From Stenotrophomonas nitritireducens (GTDB lineage Bacteria > Pseudomonadota > Gammaproteobacteria > Xanthomonadales > Xanthomonadaceae), in the NCBI RefSeq assembly GCF_001700965.1, contig NZ_CP016756.1, positions 1,054,001-1,118,000 of the forward strand: a DNA stretch of 64,000 bases. Reading direction: 5' to 3'. The position numbers and the translations under genes were made by a program. This document shows positions 16,621 to 25,547 of this stretch, piece by piece. The notes under the pieces are model-generated. The model was given only the letters and a program-made list of their open reading frames with translations, was not told the DNA's origin and ran no database searches. Numbering within the stretch: position 1 is the first letter of the stretch; every line of letters begins with the position of its first letter.

Positions 16621-16969
16621 CGGGCAACCGACGATGCATCCTTCATCTTAGGACCTACCCCCATCAGTTCCAACCACACCAGGGTGCCGCGCCCTGTTCC
16701 CGCGGCAGCTGTCATGCGCCTCCACGCCCCCATGTTGTATCCGCCCTCCACCTGCAAACAGGGGTCTGCGTCACACTGAAAGCCTTGCCCCGTGGTGCTG
16801 CAAGCCCTCCGGCGCGGCCGGTTCTTTCATGGCCCCTGCGCTACCGACGCAGGCGCCAGCCAGCGCAGAACGATCCGCTGGCTCGGCATCGACCACCATT
16901 GACAAGCACCTCGACGGCGATGGAATCTGCGCGACTTCGCGCCAACCAGGCGCTTATTCGGCGGAGCAT
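16621..16969. other. Divergent intergenic region, sigma factor / DUF5694-like gene
   Basis: 349 bases without a convincing gene separate the minus-strand sigma factor from the plus-strand secreted protein. An open frame continues upstream of 16970 to 16829, but that part has no signal or family features and precedes a good internal start. A TTGACA at 16899-16904 could be a -35 box for the plus-strand gene, but no good -10 box follows at 17 bases. No repeats or RNA structures stand out. Confidence 0.35.
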
Positions 16970-18070
16970 ATGCAGCACGGAATGATGCAGGGGATGTGGG
17001 GTCGAGGCGTGTTGACCGGCAGCATGTTGGCGCTGGCGATGCTGGCGCAGACGGCGCAGGCACAACGCTTTGATCCAGGTGCGCACAAAGGGCCGCAGCA
17101 CGGCGTGCAGAACGAAGTCGCGGTACTCGGCACCCTGCATCTGGCCAGCCTGCCGGAAACATTCGACCCCGCCTCACTCGCCCCGCTGATCGACCGTTTG
17201 GCAGCATGGCAGCCGAGGGCCATTGCCATCGAGGTGGTATCCGGGCAGCAATGCGACACCTTGCGCCGCTACCCCGCACGGTACGCACTGACGGTGAACG
17301 ATTACTGCCCGGACGTGTCCGCAGCGGCAAAGGCAACCGGGCTCGATGTGGCAGCAGCCAATGCCGCAGCGGACAAGTTGCTGGCGGCATGGCCGGCGCA
17401 ACCAACGCCAGCGCAGCGCCGGGACCTGGCCGCCAAATTCCTGGCCGGCGGAGAACGCGAATCGGCACTGGTGCAATGGCTGCACCTGCCCGCTGCGGAA
17501 CGCCATACGGACGCCAGCCTGAACCAGGAATTGGTGGCCATCCTGGAAGAACAGCGCAGCAGCCGCAACGAAACCACGCTGATCGCCGCACCGCTGGCGG
17601 TACGCCTGGGGCATCAACGGCTATGGCCGACCGACGATCACAGTGCCGATCGCTACGGTCCCAATCCCAAGGCGTATGTCGCGGCGATCCGAAAGGCATG
17701 GGACAACCCGGCATCCAAGCAGCGGTCGGCAATGTACAGCGGACTGGCGGCACAGCTGGACACGCCAGAGAAGGTGTTGGCGACGTATCGCCGTGACAAC
17801 GGTCCGGATGTGGCCCCGGCCGCTTTCGCAAGCGACTACGGCGCCACGTTGGAGGAACCCTCGCCGCAGGGTTACGGACGCATGTATGTCACCGGCTGGG
17901 AAACCCGCAACCTGCGCATGGCCGCGAACATCCGCGATCTGATGGGCCCAAGCCCCGGCATGCGCACGCTGGTGCTGGTCGGTGCCTCGCACAAAGCCTA
18001 TCTGGACGCCTATCTGGACCAGATGCACGACGTGCGCATCGTCGATGTCCAGCAGACCTTGCTGAAGTAG
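16970..18070 (+). CDS. Secreted DUF5694-like protein
   Basis: 366 residues from the ATG at 16970, which has GGAG 5 bases upstream and starts a normal signal peptide (MWGRGVLTGSMLALAMLAQTA, cleavage after AQA). The mature protein opens with VAVLGTLHLAS followed by a stretch placing residues of the type QPRAIAIE, which is the start of the DUF5694 family, distantly similar to TraB/GumN-like proteins. The C-terminal part has LVLVGASHKAYLDAYL, the second conserved element of that group. Function is unknown. It is divergent from the ECF sigma/kinase pair, so it may be one of the genes that sigma factor controls (inference). A hairpin follows the stop. Confidence 0.68.
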   Translation: MQHGMMQGMWGRGVLTGSMLALAMLAQTAQAQRFDPGAHKGPQHGVQNEVAVLGTLHLASLPETFDPASLAPLIDRLAAWQPRAIAIEVVSGQQCDTLRRYPARYALTVNDYCPDVSAAAKATGLDVAAANAAADKLLAAWPAQPTPAQRRDLAAKFLAGGERESALVQWLHLPAAERHTDASLNQELVAILEEQRSSRNETTLIAAPLAVRLGHQRLWPTDDHSADRYGPNPKAYVAAIRKAWDNPASKQRSAMYSGLAAQLDTPEKVLATYRRDNGPDVAPAAFASDYGATLEEPSPQGYGRMYVTGWETRNLRMAANIRDLMGPSPGMRTLVLVGASHKAYLDAYLDQMHDVRIVDVQQTLLK

Positions 18071-18076
18071 CGCACA

Positions 18077-18102
18077 AAGGCCGCGGCCAGAGCCGCGGCC
18101 TT
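18077..18102 (+). terminator. GC-rich hairpin after the DUF5694-like gene
   Basis: A perfect 11-base-pair stem, AAGGCCGCGGC / GCCGCGGCCTT with loop CAGA, begins 6 bases after the stop codon. A U-tract is missing apart from TTGT, so termination strength is uncertain. Confidence 0.55.
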
Positions 18103-18107
18103 GTCCT

Positions 18108-18199
18108 AGCCCGGGTAAGCGCAGCGCACCCGGGAGGCAGGAATGATCATGAGGTCCGGCGATATTGCGCCGACAACCCCGGCTGCGCTTACCCGGGCT
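18108..18199. repeat. Inverted repeat with CCCGGGTAAGCGCAGC arms
   Basis: The arm AGCCCGGGTAAGCGCAGC at 18108-18125 recurs as its reverse complement at 18182-18199, around a 56-base spacer. A shorter internal match (GCACCCGGG) lies beside the first arm. It is non-coding and sits between a convergent protein gene and tRNA gene. Arms of this kind are common extragenic repeats in Stenotrophomonas and Xanthomonas (general knowledge; not checked genome-wide). Confidence 0.7.
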
Positions 18200-18272
18200 G
18201 CACAGCTGGCCCGTCAGCGCTGCAGCAGTGCAGCCCGCGTGGATGCGCTACCGCAACGGCAAAGGCCGGCGC

Positions 18273-18303
18273 AAAAAAAAAGCACCCAGCTCGCGCTAAG
18301 TGC
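18273..18303 (-). terminator. Rho-independent terminator of tRNA-Lys
   Basis: Read on the minus strand, the stem GCACTTAGC / GCTGGGTGC (nine pairs, two of them G-U) with a GCGA tetraloop is followed by nine T. It begins 6 bases after the encoded CCA of the tRNA. Confidence 0.9.
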
Positions 18304-18309
18304 CTGTTT

Positions 18310-18385
18310 TGGTGGGCCGTGATGGATTCGAACCATCGACCAAAAGATTAAAAGTCTTCTGCTCTACCAACTGAGCTAACGGCCC
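18310..18385 (-). tRNA. tRNA-Lys (anticodon TTT)
   Basis: 76 bases including an encoded CCA end. The acceptor stem is GGGCCGT/ACGGCCC, the D-arm contains AGCTCAGTTGGTAGAGC, the anticodon loop is CTTTTAA (anticodon TTT), and the T-arm has the GGTTCGAATCC signature. It is followed by a strong terminator. No other tRNA gene is adjacent. Confidence 0.97.
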
Positions 18386-18445
18386 AAACAAAGACCCGGC
18401 CGTAGCCGGGGTGCGTATTCTAACGCAATAAACGCAAAAACAACA

Positions 18446-19117
18446 TCAGGCGTAATGGGTCGGATCGGCCATGCCGGCGGCGGCAAAGCCATCGGCGCGC
18501 AGCTGGCAGGCATCGCAATGGCCACAGGCCTTGCCGTCCATGTCGGCCTGGTAGCAGGACACCGTCAAACCGAAGTCCACGCCCAGGCGCTGCCCCTCCA
18601 ATGCGATCTGCGCCTTGCTCAGGTACTGCAGGGGCGCATGCACGCGGATGCCCGCGCCTTCGACGCCGGCCTTGGTGGCCAGGTTGGCCAGCGCCTGGAA
18701 CGCGGCGATGAATTCCGGGCGGCAGTCCGGGTAACCGGAATAGTCCACCGCGTTGACGCCGCAGAAGATGTCATTGGCACCCAGCACTTCGGCCCAGCCC
18801 AGTGCCAGTGACAGCATGATGGTGTTACGGGCCGGCACGTAGGTGACCGGAATGGCGTCACCCGTGCCCGCATCGGGCACGCTGATGTCGTCGGTCAGCG
18901 CCGAGCCGCCGATGCTGCGCAGGTCGACCGCGACCACCTTGTGCCCGGCCACGCCAAGGGCGCTGGCCACGCGGGCGGCGGCCTCCAGCTCGGAGGTGTG
19001 GCGCTGGCCATAGCGCACGCTCATGGCATGCACTTCAAAACCCTGTTCCTGGGCAATGGCGACGACGGCGGCTGAGTCCATGCCGCCGGAAAGAAGCACG
19101 ACTGCTTTCTTCTTCAT
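18446..19117 (-). CDS. queC: 7-cyano-7-deazaguanine synthase QueC
   Basis: 223 residues, the usual family length. It converts 7-carboxy-7-deazaguanine to preQ0 using ATP and ammonia in queuosine precursor synthesis. The N-terminus carries the PP-loop motif LSGGMDS at residues 9-15. The C-terminus has the zinc-binding cysteines in [18 protein letters not shown]. The ATG at 19117 fits the family start. It is 78 bases downstream of queE on the same strand, so the two consecutive pathway enzymes are encoded together. I saw no preQ1 riboswitch in front of either gene. Confidence 0.96.
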   Translation of the reverse strand: MKKKAVVLLSGGMDSAAVVAIAQEQGFEVHAMSVRYGQRHTSELEAAARVASALGVAGHKVVAVDLRSIGGSALTDDISVPDAGTGDAIPVTYVPARNTIMLSLALGWAEVLGANDIFCGVNAVDYSGYPDCRPEFIAAFQALANLATKAGVEGAGIRVHAPLQYLSKAQIALEGQRLGVDFGLTVSCYQADMDGKACGHCDACQLRADGFAAAGMADPTHYA

Positions 19118-19195
19118 GGTGATTATCCGGTTGGGAGAGCAAAGCCAGCACGCTGTCCCGCGCCGGGGTAAACGATTGAAGGGTACGCCGCCGGC

Positions 19196-19891
19196 TCAAT
19201 AACCCGGCGCGTCGTCCCACAGCAATTTGTGCAGCTGCATCTGGAAGCGCACCGGCAGGCGGTCCGCCACGATCCAGTCGGCCAGCTCGCGCGGCTTGAG
19301 CTGCGACTTGCTCGGCGAGAACAACACCATGCAGCGCTCGGCCAGGCGATGCTCAGCGAGCATGGACTTGGCCCATTCGTAGTCGCCACGGCTGCAGATC
19401 ACGAACTTGAGCTGGTCGCGCGCGGTCAGCAGCGGAATGTTTTCCAGCCGGTTGCGCGGCATTTCGCGCGAATCCGGGGTCTTCAGGTCCACCACGCGCG
19501 ACACGCGCGGGTCGACCGCGGCGATATCCAGCGCGCCGGAGGTTTCCAGCGACACGTCTAGGCCGGCATCGCACAGCTTCTGCAGCAGGATCAGGCAACG
19601 CTTCTGTGCCAGCGGCTCGCCGCCGGTCACACAGACGTGGCGCACGCCCTGCTTGAGTACTTCGGCGACGATGTCGTCGATGTCCCACCAGTCGCCGCCA
19701 TGGAAGGCATATTCGGTATCGCAGTACTGGCAGCGCAGCGGGCAGCCGGTAAGCCGCACGAACACCGTGGGCCAGCCAACGGTATCGGCTTCGCCCTGCA
19801 GGGACAGGAAAATTTCAGTGATCTTCAATCGCGGCAAGGGCGACTGCACGATCTCGCTGGGAACAGCGGCGCTGGGAGAGTTCATAGTCAT
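19196..19891 (-). CDS. queE: 7-carboxy-7-deazaguanine synthase QueE
   Basis: About 230 residues, a radical-SAM enzyme that rearranges 6-carboxytetrahydropterin to 7-carboxy-7-deazaguanine. The cluster-binding motif is CPLRCQYC (C-x3-C-x2-C), preceded by SLQGEADTVGWPTVFVRLTG, which binds substrate and SAM. VCVTGGEPL is the glycine-rich SAM contact. Three starts compete within 16 bases: GTG 19900, ATG 19891 and ATG 19885. None has a strong SD, and I chose the first ATG. The gene follows cpoB closely, so it may be expressed with the tol-pal cluster. Confidence 0.95.
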   Translation of the reverse strand: MTMNSPSAAVPSEIVQSPLPRLKITEIFLSLQGEADTVGWPTVFVRLTGCPLRCQYCDTEYAFHGGDWWDIDDIVAEVLKQGVRHVCVTGGEPLAQKRCLILLQKLCDAGLDVSLETSGALDIAAVDPRVSRVVDLKTPDSREMPRNRLENIPLLTARDQLKFVICSRGDYEWAKSMLAEHRLAERCMVLFSPSKSQLKPRELADWIVADRLPVRFQMQLHKLLWDDAPGY

Positions 19892-19918
19892 TGGCCGCAC
19901 CGTGGGTGCGGCACCACA

Positions 19919-20728
19919 TCAACGCAGTTGCTGGCCGAGCCGGATCGACTGCAGTCGATCCTGGGCGGTACGGGCCGCATCACTGCCGGGAAAACGGGAG
20001 ATAACCTGTTCCAGGGTCTGCTGCGCCTGGGCGCTGTTGCCTTCACCAAACTGCGACAGGCCAAGCTTCAGCAAACCGCCGGCAGCCTTGTCGTGGGTGG
20101 GATAGCGGGCAACCAGATCGCTGAACTGTGCCTCGGCCATCTTGAAATTACGCGTCGCGTAAAAGCTCTCACCCAGCCAATACAGGGCATTGGGGGTGTA
20201 AGCGGCATTCGGGTACAACTCAAGGAAGCTCTGGAACAACTGCGCCGCGTCGGCATAGTTGCCAGCCTTCAAGGCGTCAAAGGCGACATTGTAGGCAGCA
20301 CGCTCGTCACCGGCCGAAGCCAGCGTACCAGCGTCACCACGAACCGTCGGCGGACGCTCGACAGCAGCCGCTGCCGGCGTTACCGCCGCAGCGGCGGGCG
20401 TCACCGCACCAGGGGCCTGGCCCGCCGGAGCACCGCTACCGCCTTCAAGGCGATTGAGGCGACCGTCCAGGTCAAGGTACTGATCGCGATTACGCTGCTT
20501 CAGCTGTTCGTTCTCATGCTGAAGCTGCTCGATCGTGCCCTGCAACGCCTGCAACTCGGTGCGCAGCTGCTGCAGTTGATTGAGCATGTCGGTATTGGCC
20601 TGGCTGTTGTTGACCTGCGTTTCCAGCACGCCAACCCGGTCAGCCAAACTTGCCCGCTGTGCGTACGCGGGCGCGGCAGCCCCCAGGGCTGCCGCGACCA
20701 CGAGCATCAATGTGATGCCGATACGCAT
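19919..20728 (-). CDS. cpoB: Tol-Pal system protein CpoB (YbgF)
   Basis: 269 residues, periplasmic. A signal peptide ends at AYA-QR. Next comes a coiled-coil trimerisation segment (about residues 30-95, heptads rich in Leu and Gln). An Ala/Pro/Val-rich linker (about 95-130) joins it to TPR repeats, including ALYWLGESFYA. In E. coli the protein links outer-membrane constriction by Tol-Pal to peptidoglycan synthesis by PBP1B. The start lies 3 bases after the pal stop, so the genes are almost certainly translationally coupled. Confidence 0.95.
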   Translation of the reverse strand: MRIGITLMLVVAAALGAAAPAYAQRASLADRVGVLETQVNNSQANTDMLNQLQQLRTELQALQGTIEQLQHENEQLKQRNRDQYLDLDGRLNRLEGGSGAPAGQAPGAVTPAAAAVTPAAAAVERPPTVRGDAGTLASAGDERAAYNVAFDALKAGNYADAAQLFQSFLELYPNAAYTPNALYWLGESFYATRNFKMAEAQFSDLVARYPTHDKAAGGLLKLGLSQFGEGNSAQAQQTLEQVISRFPGSDAARTAQDRLQSIRLGQQLR

Positions 20729-20731
20729 CGA

Positions 20732-21250
20732 TTACTGCGCGGTGTAGACGATTTCGACGCGACGGTTCTGCGACCAGCAGGACTCGTTCGAATCGGTGCA
20801 CACCGGACGCTCTTCACCGTAGGACACGACGGTCAGCTGCGAAGCCGAGCCACCGTTGGCCTGCAGAGCGGAGTTCACGCCGTTGCCACGACGCTCGCCC
20901 AGGGCCTGGTTGTAAGCGCGGCTGCCGCGTTCGTCGGTGTTGCCCTGCAGGGTGATGCGCGAGGACGGACGGTCACGCAGGTACTTGGCGTGGCAAGCCA
21001 TGATGGCCTGGAATTCCGGCTTGACCGAATCCTGGTCCAGATCGAAGTAGACAACGCGCTGACGCAGGCAGGCGTCGGTATCCAGGTCGCCCGGGCCGTA
21101 CAGGCCGGAGGTGGACGGTGCGGTCGGCTGGGTGGTCGAACCGGTATCAACCGGCGGCTGCGCCGGCTGTTCCTTGACCTTCTTCGAGCAGCCAGCGAGC
21201 GCGGCTACCGACAGCAGCGAAACGAGCAAAACACGAGTTGACTTGTTCAT
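20732..21250 (-). CDS. pal: Peptidoglycan-associated lipoprotein Pal
   Basis: 172 residues. Signal peptide with lipobox LAGC (Cys about residue 20), a Pro/Gln/Thr-rich tether, then an OmpA-like peptidoglycan-binding domain with VYFDLDQDSVKP, LQGNTDERGSRAYNQALGERR and QNRRVEIVY. It anchors the outer membrane to the cell wall as part of Tol-Pal. The ATG at 21250 gives the proper lipoprotein signal; a longer frame to 21469 is rejected as it would destroy that signal. AGG lies about 12 bases upstream. Confidence 0.97.
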   Translation of the reverse strand: MNKSTRVLLVSLLSVAALAGCSKKVKEQPAQPPVDTGSTTQPTAPSTSGLYGPGDLDTDACLRQRVVYFDLDQDSVKPEFQAIMACHAKYLRDRPSSRITLQGNTDERGSRAYNQALGERRGNGVNSALQANGGSASQLTVVSYGEERPVCTDSNESCWSQNRRVEIVYTAQ

Positions 21251-21311
21251 GGCTATACCTAGTGGCTCCTGGCCAATGTTGGGATTAATGCGTGCAGAGA
21301 TTAACATTTTA

Positions 21312-22631
21312 TCAACGCGCAGTGCGGTACGGACCCCATGCCGGTTCGCGCACGTCGCCATCGGCCAGGACCAGACGCTGGCGCACCCGGCCGTCAGCGG
21401 ACACTTCATACAACACACCACGCCCACCTTCACGAGCGGCGTACAGCACCATGCTCGCATTGGGCGCAAAACTCGGCGATTCGTCCAGCGAACCGGGCGA
21501 CAGCGTGCTCCAGCGCGCCGAACCCAGGCTGCTGTCCATCATCGCGATCTTGTAGCTGCTGCCGGCACCCTGGGCAACGGCGATCTTCTTGCCGTCGAAG
21601 GATACGCTGGCCTTGGCGTTGTAATTGCCCTGGAAGGTCACCCGGCTGGCGCTGCCACCGCTGGAAGATACCTGATAGATCTGCGGGCGGCCGCCACGGT
21701 CGGAGGTGAAGTAGACCGAGCTGCCATCGGCCGACCAGGTCGGCTCGGTGTCGATGCCGAAATGGTTGGTCAGCTGGGTCAGCTGCTTGCTGCCCAGGTC
21801 CATCACGTAGATTTCCGGGTTGCCGCTGCGCGACAGGGCCAGCGCCAGGCGGCGGCCGTCGGGCGAGAACGAGGGCGCGCTGTTGATGCCGCGGAAGCTG
21901 GTCAACAGCTCACGGCCACCGGTGGCGATGTCCTGCACATAGATGGAGGAGTTGCCGCGCTCGAAGCTGACATAGGCCAGCTTGCGGCCGTCCGGGCTCC
22001 AGCTCGGCGACAGCAGCGGCTCGGCCGAGCGCACGATGGTCTGCGGGCTGTAGCCATCGGAATCGGCCACCATCAGCGCATAACGCATGTTGGCGCCACT
22101 GCCGCTGGCGGTGATGTACGCAATGCGGGTCCAGAATGCGCCGCGTACGCCGGTGATCTTTTCATAGATGGCATCGGCCATCTGGTGGGCGACGTCACGC
22201 ATGGCGCTGGAACGGGCGGTCATTGCCAGGCCGAGCATGCGCTCACCCTTGGCCACGTCGAACAGCTCGTATTCCACGCGGTAGGCGCCGGCACCGGCGT
22301 CCTGCACCCGGCCCACCACCAGATAGTCCTGTTTGAGCGCGCGCCAGGTGGGGTACTGCACCTCGCTGCCACGGCTGGGGCGCTCGACGATCTGCGCTTC
22401 AGGCAGGTTGCGGAACTGGCCGGAACGGTCCAGGTCGGCACGCACCACGGCGGCGACGTCGGTCTGCGGGGCACCGGCCGAGCCTTGGTAGGCCATCGGC
22501 ACAACGGCGATCGGCGTGGCCGATGCGTTGCCACCGGTGATTTCAATTTCCAACGCCCCCTGCTGTGCCGCGGCCGCGAACGGCAGCAACAGAACAGTGA
22601 GGGCGACCAGCCAGCGTGACAAATTCTTCAT
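21312..22631 (-). CDS. tolB: Tol-Pal system translocation protein TolB
   Basis: 439 residues, the normal size. A signal peptide ends in AAAAQQ. An N-terminal alpha/beta domain is followed by a six-bladed beta-propeller with repeated [32 protein letters not shown] and [16 protein letters not shown] elements. Periplasmic TolB binds Pal and TolA. The ATG at 22631 was chosen because it starts the signal peptide; the open frame upstream to 22784 has no features. The gap of 160 bases to tolA contains a hairpin. Confidence 0.97.
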   Translation of the reverse strand: MKNLSRWLVALTVLLLPFAAAAQQGALEIEITGGNASATPIAVVPMAYQGSAGAPQTDVAAVVRADLDRSGQFRNLPEAQIVERPSRGSEVQYPTWRALKQDYLVVGRVQDAGAGAYRVEYELFDVAKGERMLGLAMTARSSAMRDVAHQMADAIYEKITGVRGAFWTRIAYITASGSGANMRYALMVADSDGYSPQTIVRSAEPLLSPSWSPDGRKLAYVSFERGNSSIYVQDIATGGRELLTSFRGINSAPSFSPDGRRLALALSRSGNPEIYVMDLGSKQLTQLTNHFGIDTEPTWSADGSSVYFTSDRGGRPQIYQVSSSGGSASRVTFQGNYNAKASVSFDGKKIAVAQGAGSSYKIAMMDSSLGSARWSTLSPGSLDESPSFAPNASMVLYAAREGGRGVLYEVSADGRVRQRLVLADGDVREPAWGPYRTAR

Positions 22632-22764
22632 GAGGCGCTCAGCAGTACGAGTGAAGATGAAAGAGGGATAGCAGCAGACAGATGAACATTTTCGCAATCG
22701 TGAACGAAAGCCATGTGAAATCTGCCTGCCATCCGTCCGAATATTAGATTTCCAATGAAACCAG

Positions 22765-22788
22765 TTGGATGCCCGGGAGAGCACCCAA
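22765..22788 (-). terminator. Hairpin just after tolA
   Basis: TTGGGTGC / GCATCCAA (eight pairs, one G-U) around a CG-rich loop lies 3 bases beyond the tolA stop. There is no T-run, so it may attenuate transcription or stabilise the mRNA rather than terminate. Confidence 0.4.
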
Positions 22789-22791
22789 CAC

Positions 22792-23862
22792 TCAGTTCTG
22801 GGCAGTGAAGGTAAACATCAGTTCACGCCGGAACACAGTTTCGTAGCCGCGGAACGGAAGCGGCTGGGCCCGGAGCACGGCACGCTCGATCGAATCCTGC
22901 GCGGCGGCATCCATCGCGCAACCCGGCTGCACCTCGGCACTCATCACTTCGCCCCCCGGCAGCTGCTTGATCAGGATCCTGCAGCGGGTGCCATTGGCGA
23001 CGTTGTCCGGCCGGTTCCACTGGGCAACAACGGCCTGCTGGATCGCGGCGGCGTATTTGGCGGTCAGGTCGTTGCTGATACCACCCTGCCCCGGCGATGG
23101 CGTGCTCGGCCCACTGCTGCCACTGCTGGTCGAGGTGGCCTGTGCGCGGGCGCGGGCATCGGCCACCTGGCGCAGGCGCTGCTCGGCCAGCTTGGCCTCA
23201 CGCTCGGCCTGCTCGCGCTTGCGGCGGATCTCGGCGATCTTCTGCTGGCGCTCCTGCTCGGCCTGGTTCTCGTTGGCCTGGCGCTGCTGGTCGGCGAGCT
23301 TCTTGCGGTCGGCCTCTTCCTGCTGCTTGGCCAGGCGCAGCTTCTGCTCGGCCTCTTCCACCCGCTTGCGCTCGGTCAGGTCGATCTGTTCCTGGCGGCG
23401 TTTGGCTTCCTGTTCCTGCTTGGCCTTTTCCTGCGAGATGGCCAGCGCGCTGACACGCTCCTGGTCCACAGTGTCCGGTTGGGCAATGCGTTCTTGGGCA
23501 TTGTGCTGCTGCGGGGTGGGCGCATCCTGCGGCTTGGGCTCGGGGATGGGCTGCGGCGGCGGCACGGTGTCTTCCGGCACCGGATCGGGCTGCACGTCTT
23601 CCGGCGGAGGCTCGGGCAGGTCCGGCAGCTTTTCCGAGGCCCGCAGGGCCTGGCGGGCGGCCGAGGCTTCGGCGGCGGACAACTGCATGTTGGCTTCCAG
23701 CGCCGGATCACCAGCGGCAGCCTCGGTATTGCGCGAGGGCGACCACAGCCAGGCAAAAATGAAGATAGCCGCCACCAACAGGTGCACCAGCAGGGCCAGT
23801 ACGACCGGCAGGCCCCACTCGTTGCGGTTGTCGTGCGGCGGTGGCAGTGCGTCAGCGTGCAT
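22792..23862 (-). CDS. tolA: Cell envelope integrity protein TolA
   Basis: 356 residues with the three TolA domains. One transmembrane helix (about residues 18-40, [20 protein letters not shown]) anchors it in the inner membrane. A Pro-rich stretch and a long Lys/Glu/Gln/Arg/Ala-rich helix (about 120-240) span the periplasm. A globular C-terminal domain (from about 255) has [15 protein letters not shown] and the [11 protein letters not shown] signature, and contacts TolB and Pal. The start overlaps the end of tolR by 11 bases, showing coupling. The frame is intact. Confidence 0.96.
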   Translation of the reverse strand: MHADALPPPHDNRNEWGLPVVLALLVHLLVAAIFIFAWLWSPSRNTEAAAGDPALEANMQLSAAEASAARQALRASEKLPDLPEPPPEDVQPDPVPEDTVPPPQPIPEPKPQDAPTPQQHNAQERIAQPDTVDQERVSALAISQEKAKQEQEAKRRQEQIDLTERKRVEEAEQKLRLAKQQEEADRKKLADQQRQANENQAEQERQQKIAEIRRKREQAEREAKLAEQRLRQVADARARAQATSTSSGSSGPSTPSPGQGGISNDLTAKYAAAIQQAVVAQWNRPDNVANGTRCRILIKQLPGGEVMSAEVQPGCAMDAAAQDSIERAVLRAQPLPFRGYETVFRRELMFTFTAQN

Positions 23863-24280
23863 CGGTCGCCAGACCCACCTTTTCGATCTTCGCGGCCTTG
23901 ATCACGTCCATGGCGTCCATGACCTTTTCATAGGCCACGCTCTTGTCGGCGGCCACGATCACCCGCAGCTCCTTGTCCTGCGAGGCCAGCGCGCCCAGCT
24001 GCGCCTGCAGCGCAGCGGCGTCCATTGCCTGCGGATCCTTGGCTTCGGGCAGTTTCAGGCTCATCTGGCCATCGGCGCGCACCGAGACCACGATCGGGTC
24101 CTGCTTGCTCTCCAGCGCCTTGGCGGTGGAACTGGGCAGGTCGACTTCAAAACTGAGGGTCAGCAGCGGCGCGGTCACCATGAAGATGATCAGCAGCACG
24201 AGCATCACGTCGATATACGGCACGACGTTGATCTCGGACTTGAGCTTACGGCGCTTGCGGCGGGGAATGGCGGCGGTCAT
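23852..24280 (-). CDS. tolR: TolR, ExbD-like proton-channel subunit
   Basis: 142 residues. One N-terminal transmembrane helix, VPYIDVMLVLLIIFMVTAP (about 20-38), carries the conserved Asp in YIDVMLVLL that works in proton transfer. The periplasmic domain has VVSVRADGQ and the VIVAADKSVAYEKVMDAMD element typical of ExbD/TolR. With TolQ it uses the proton gradient to energise TolA. It follows tolQ after 38 bases and overlaps tolA. Confidence 0.96.
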   Translation of the reverse strand: MTAAIPRRKRRKLKSEINVVPYIDVMLVLLIIFMVTAPLLTLSFEVDLPSSTAKALESKQDPIVVSVRADGQMSLKLPEAKDPQAMDAAALQAQLGALASQDKELRVIVAADKSVAYEKVMDAMDVIKAAKIEKVGLATDAR

Positions 24281-24318
24281 GGGTTGGCTCCTGCGGTCAG
24301 AGGAAGGCGCTGGTGCAC

Positions 24319-25101
24319 TTACTCGTCACTGCCGCTCTGCTGGCGCTGCAGGATGGAGCTGAACTCCTCGGCGAAGGTTTCATAGCGCACCGACAGCCGC
24401 TCGACGCGGGTGGTGAAGCGGTTGTAGGCCCATACCGCCGGAATCGCCACGAACAAACCAATCGCGGTAGCGAACAGCGCTTCGGAAATACCCGGCGCCA
24501 CCGAGGCGATACCGGCCTGCTCGCCGCTGCTGATCATGTCGTGCATGGTCACCATGATGCCGAACACGGTACCGACCAGACCCACGTACGGGGCGGTGGA
24601 GCCGATATTGGCCAACAGTTCCAGGTTGCGCTCCAGCCCGTCCACTTCGCGCGCATAGGTGGTGCGCATGGCACGCTGCGCGCCTTCCAGCTGGGTGCGG
24701 CCATCAAAGGCGCGACGGCCCTGCAGGCGCGAATATTCGCGGAAACCGGCCTCGAAGATGGCTTCCAGGCCATCCACCTGGCGGTTGCGGTCGGTGGCCG
24801 AGGCGTACAGCTTGCCCAGGTCGGCACCGGACCAGAAACGGTTCTCAAAATCGCTGGCCTCGTTGTCGGCGGCCTTGAACACCCGCGCCTTGCGGAAAAT
24901 GATCACCCAGCTGATGAACGAGCCGGCCAACAGCAGCAGCACGATCAGCTTGACCGGGATACTGGCCTTGATCATCAGGTCCAGGTAATTGATGCCGCCG
25001 CCATGGCTGGCCTGCGCCAGGGTCTGCGCGGCTGCGGCGCTGACATCGGCCGGCAGGGCCTCGGTCACGGTGGCCTGCAGGGCCAGAAGCAAAGCGATCA
25101 T
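24319..25101 (-). CDS. tolQ: TolQ, ExbB-like proton-channel subunit
   Basis: 260 residues with three transmembrane helices: about 50-70, about 160-185 (IGSTAPYVGLVGTVFGIM, the MotA/ExbB signature) and about 200-225 (EALFATAIGLFVAIPAVWAYN). The cytoplasmic loop between helices 1 and 2 is charged. The N-terminus is some 20 residues longer than E. coli TolQ and Ala-rich. It forms the inner-membrane motor with TolR. The gene begins 20 bases after ybgC in the unit ybgC-tolQRAB-pal-cpoB. Confidence 0.96.
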   Translation of the reverse strand: MIALLLALQATVTEALPADVSAAAAQTLAQASHGGGINYLDLMIKASIPVKLIVLLLLAGSFISWVIIFRKARVFKAADNEASDFENRFWSGADLGKLYASATDRNRQVDGLEAIFEAGFREYSRLQGRRAFDGRTQLEGAQRAMRTTYAREVDGLERNLELLANIGSTAPYVGLVGTVFGIMVTMHDMISSGEQAGIASVAPGISEALFATAIGLFVAIPAVWAYNRFTTRVERLSVRYETFAEEFSSILQRQQSGSDE

Positions 25102-25121
25102 CCGATCTTCCTCAGTGTTGC

Positions 25122-25547
25122 TTAAGCGTGTTGTGTTTGAAGGGGTTTAAGCACTGCGTACAGCGTGTCATCGATGGGTTGCGGACGGAAATCCGCGGCC
25201 CCGACGGCGGCAAGCCGGACCTGCGCGCTGACCAGTACCTGGTCATCGCGCAGCACCGCCTGCGCCATCAACAAGCTGGCCCGCCGGCATTGCACCAGTT
25301 CCACCGTGGTGGTCAGTACATCGTCGAGCTTGGCCGGCTTGAAGAAATCCAGCGTCATCGCCCGGACCACGAACATCTGCCCATCGCCTTCGCGCAGGGA
25401 CGCCTGTCCGTAACCCAGGGCCCGCATCCATTCGGTTCGTGCCCTCTCCATGAAGGCCACGTAGCGGGCGTGGTACACCACGCCGCCAGCGTCGGTATCT
25501 TCCCAGTAAATGCGTGTCGGCCAACTGAACCGAGACTCATTCGTCAT
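25122..25547 (-). CDS. ybgC: Tol-Pal-associated acyl-CoA thioesterase YbgC
   Basis: 141 residues, hotdog fold. The active-site region is [27 protein letters not shown] with the conserved Asp in [12 protein letters not shown]. It hydrolyses short- or medium-chain acyl-CoA and is usually the first gene of the tol-pal cluster. I chose the ATG at 25547 (MTNESRF), which overlaps the 3' end of ruvB by 11 bases; a longer frame to 25604 lies wholly inside ruvB and lacks family similarity. Confidence 0.95.
   Translation of the reverse strand: MTNESRFSWPTRIYWEDTDAGGVVYHARYVAFMERARTEWMRALGYGQASLREGDGQMFVVRAMTLDFFKPAKLDDVLTTTVELVQCRRASLLMAQAVLRDDQVLVSAQVRLAAVGAADFRPQPIDDTLYAVLKPLQTQHA

Noticed and set aside
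18108..18385. tRNA-Lys as an integration site of a mobile island
   Set aside because: No integrase gene, no direct repeat of the tRNA 3' end and ordinary housekeeping genes on the far side.
18386..18445. preQ1-type riboswitch near queC/queE
   Set aside because: Looked for because of the pathway, but the gaps around both genes show no pseudoknot-forming leader.
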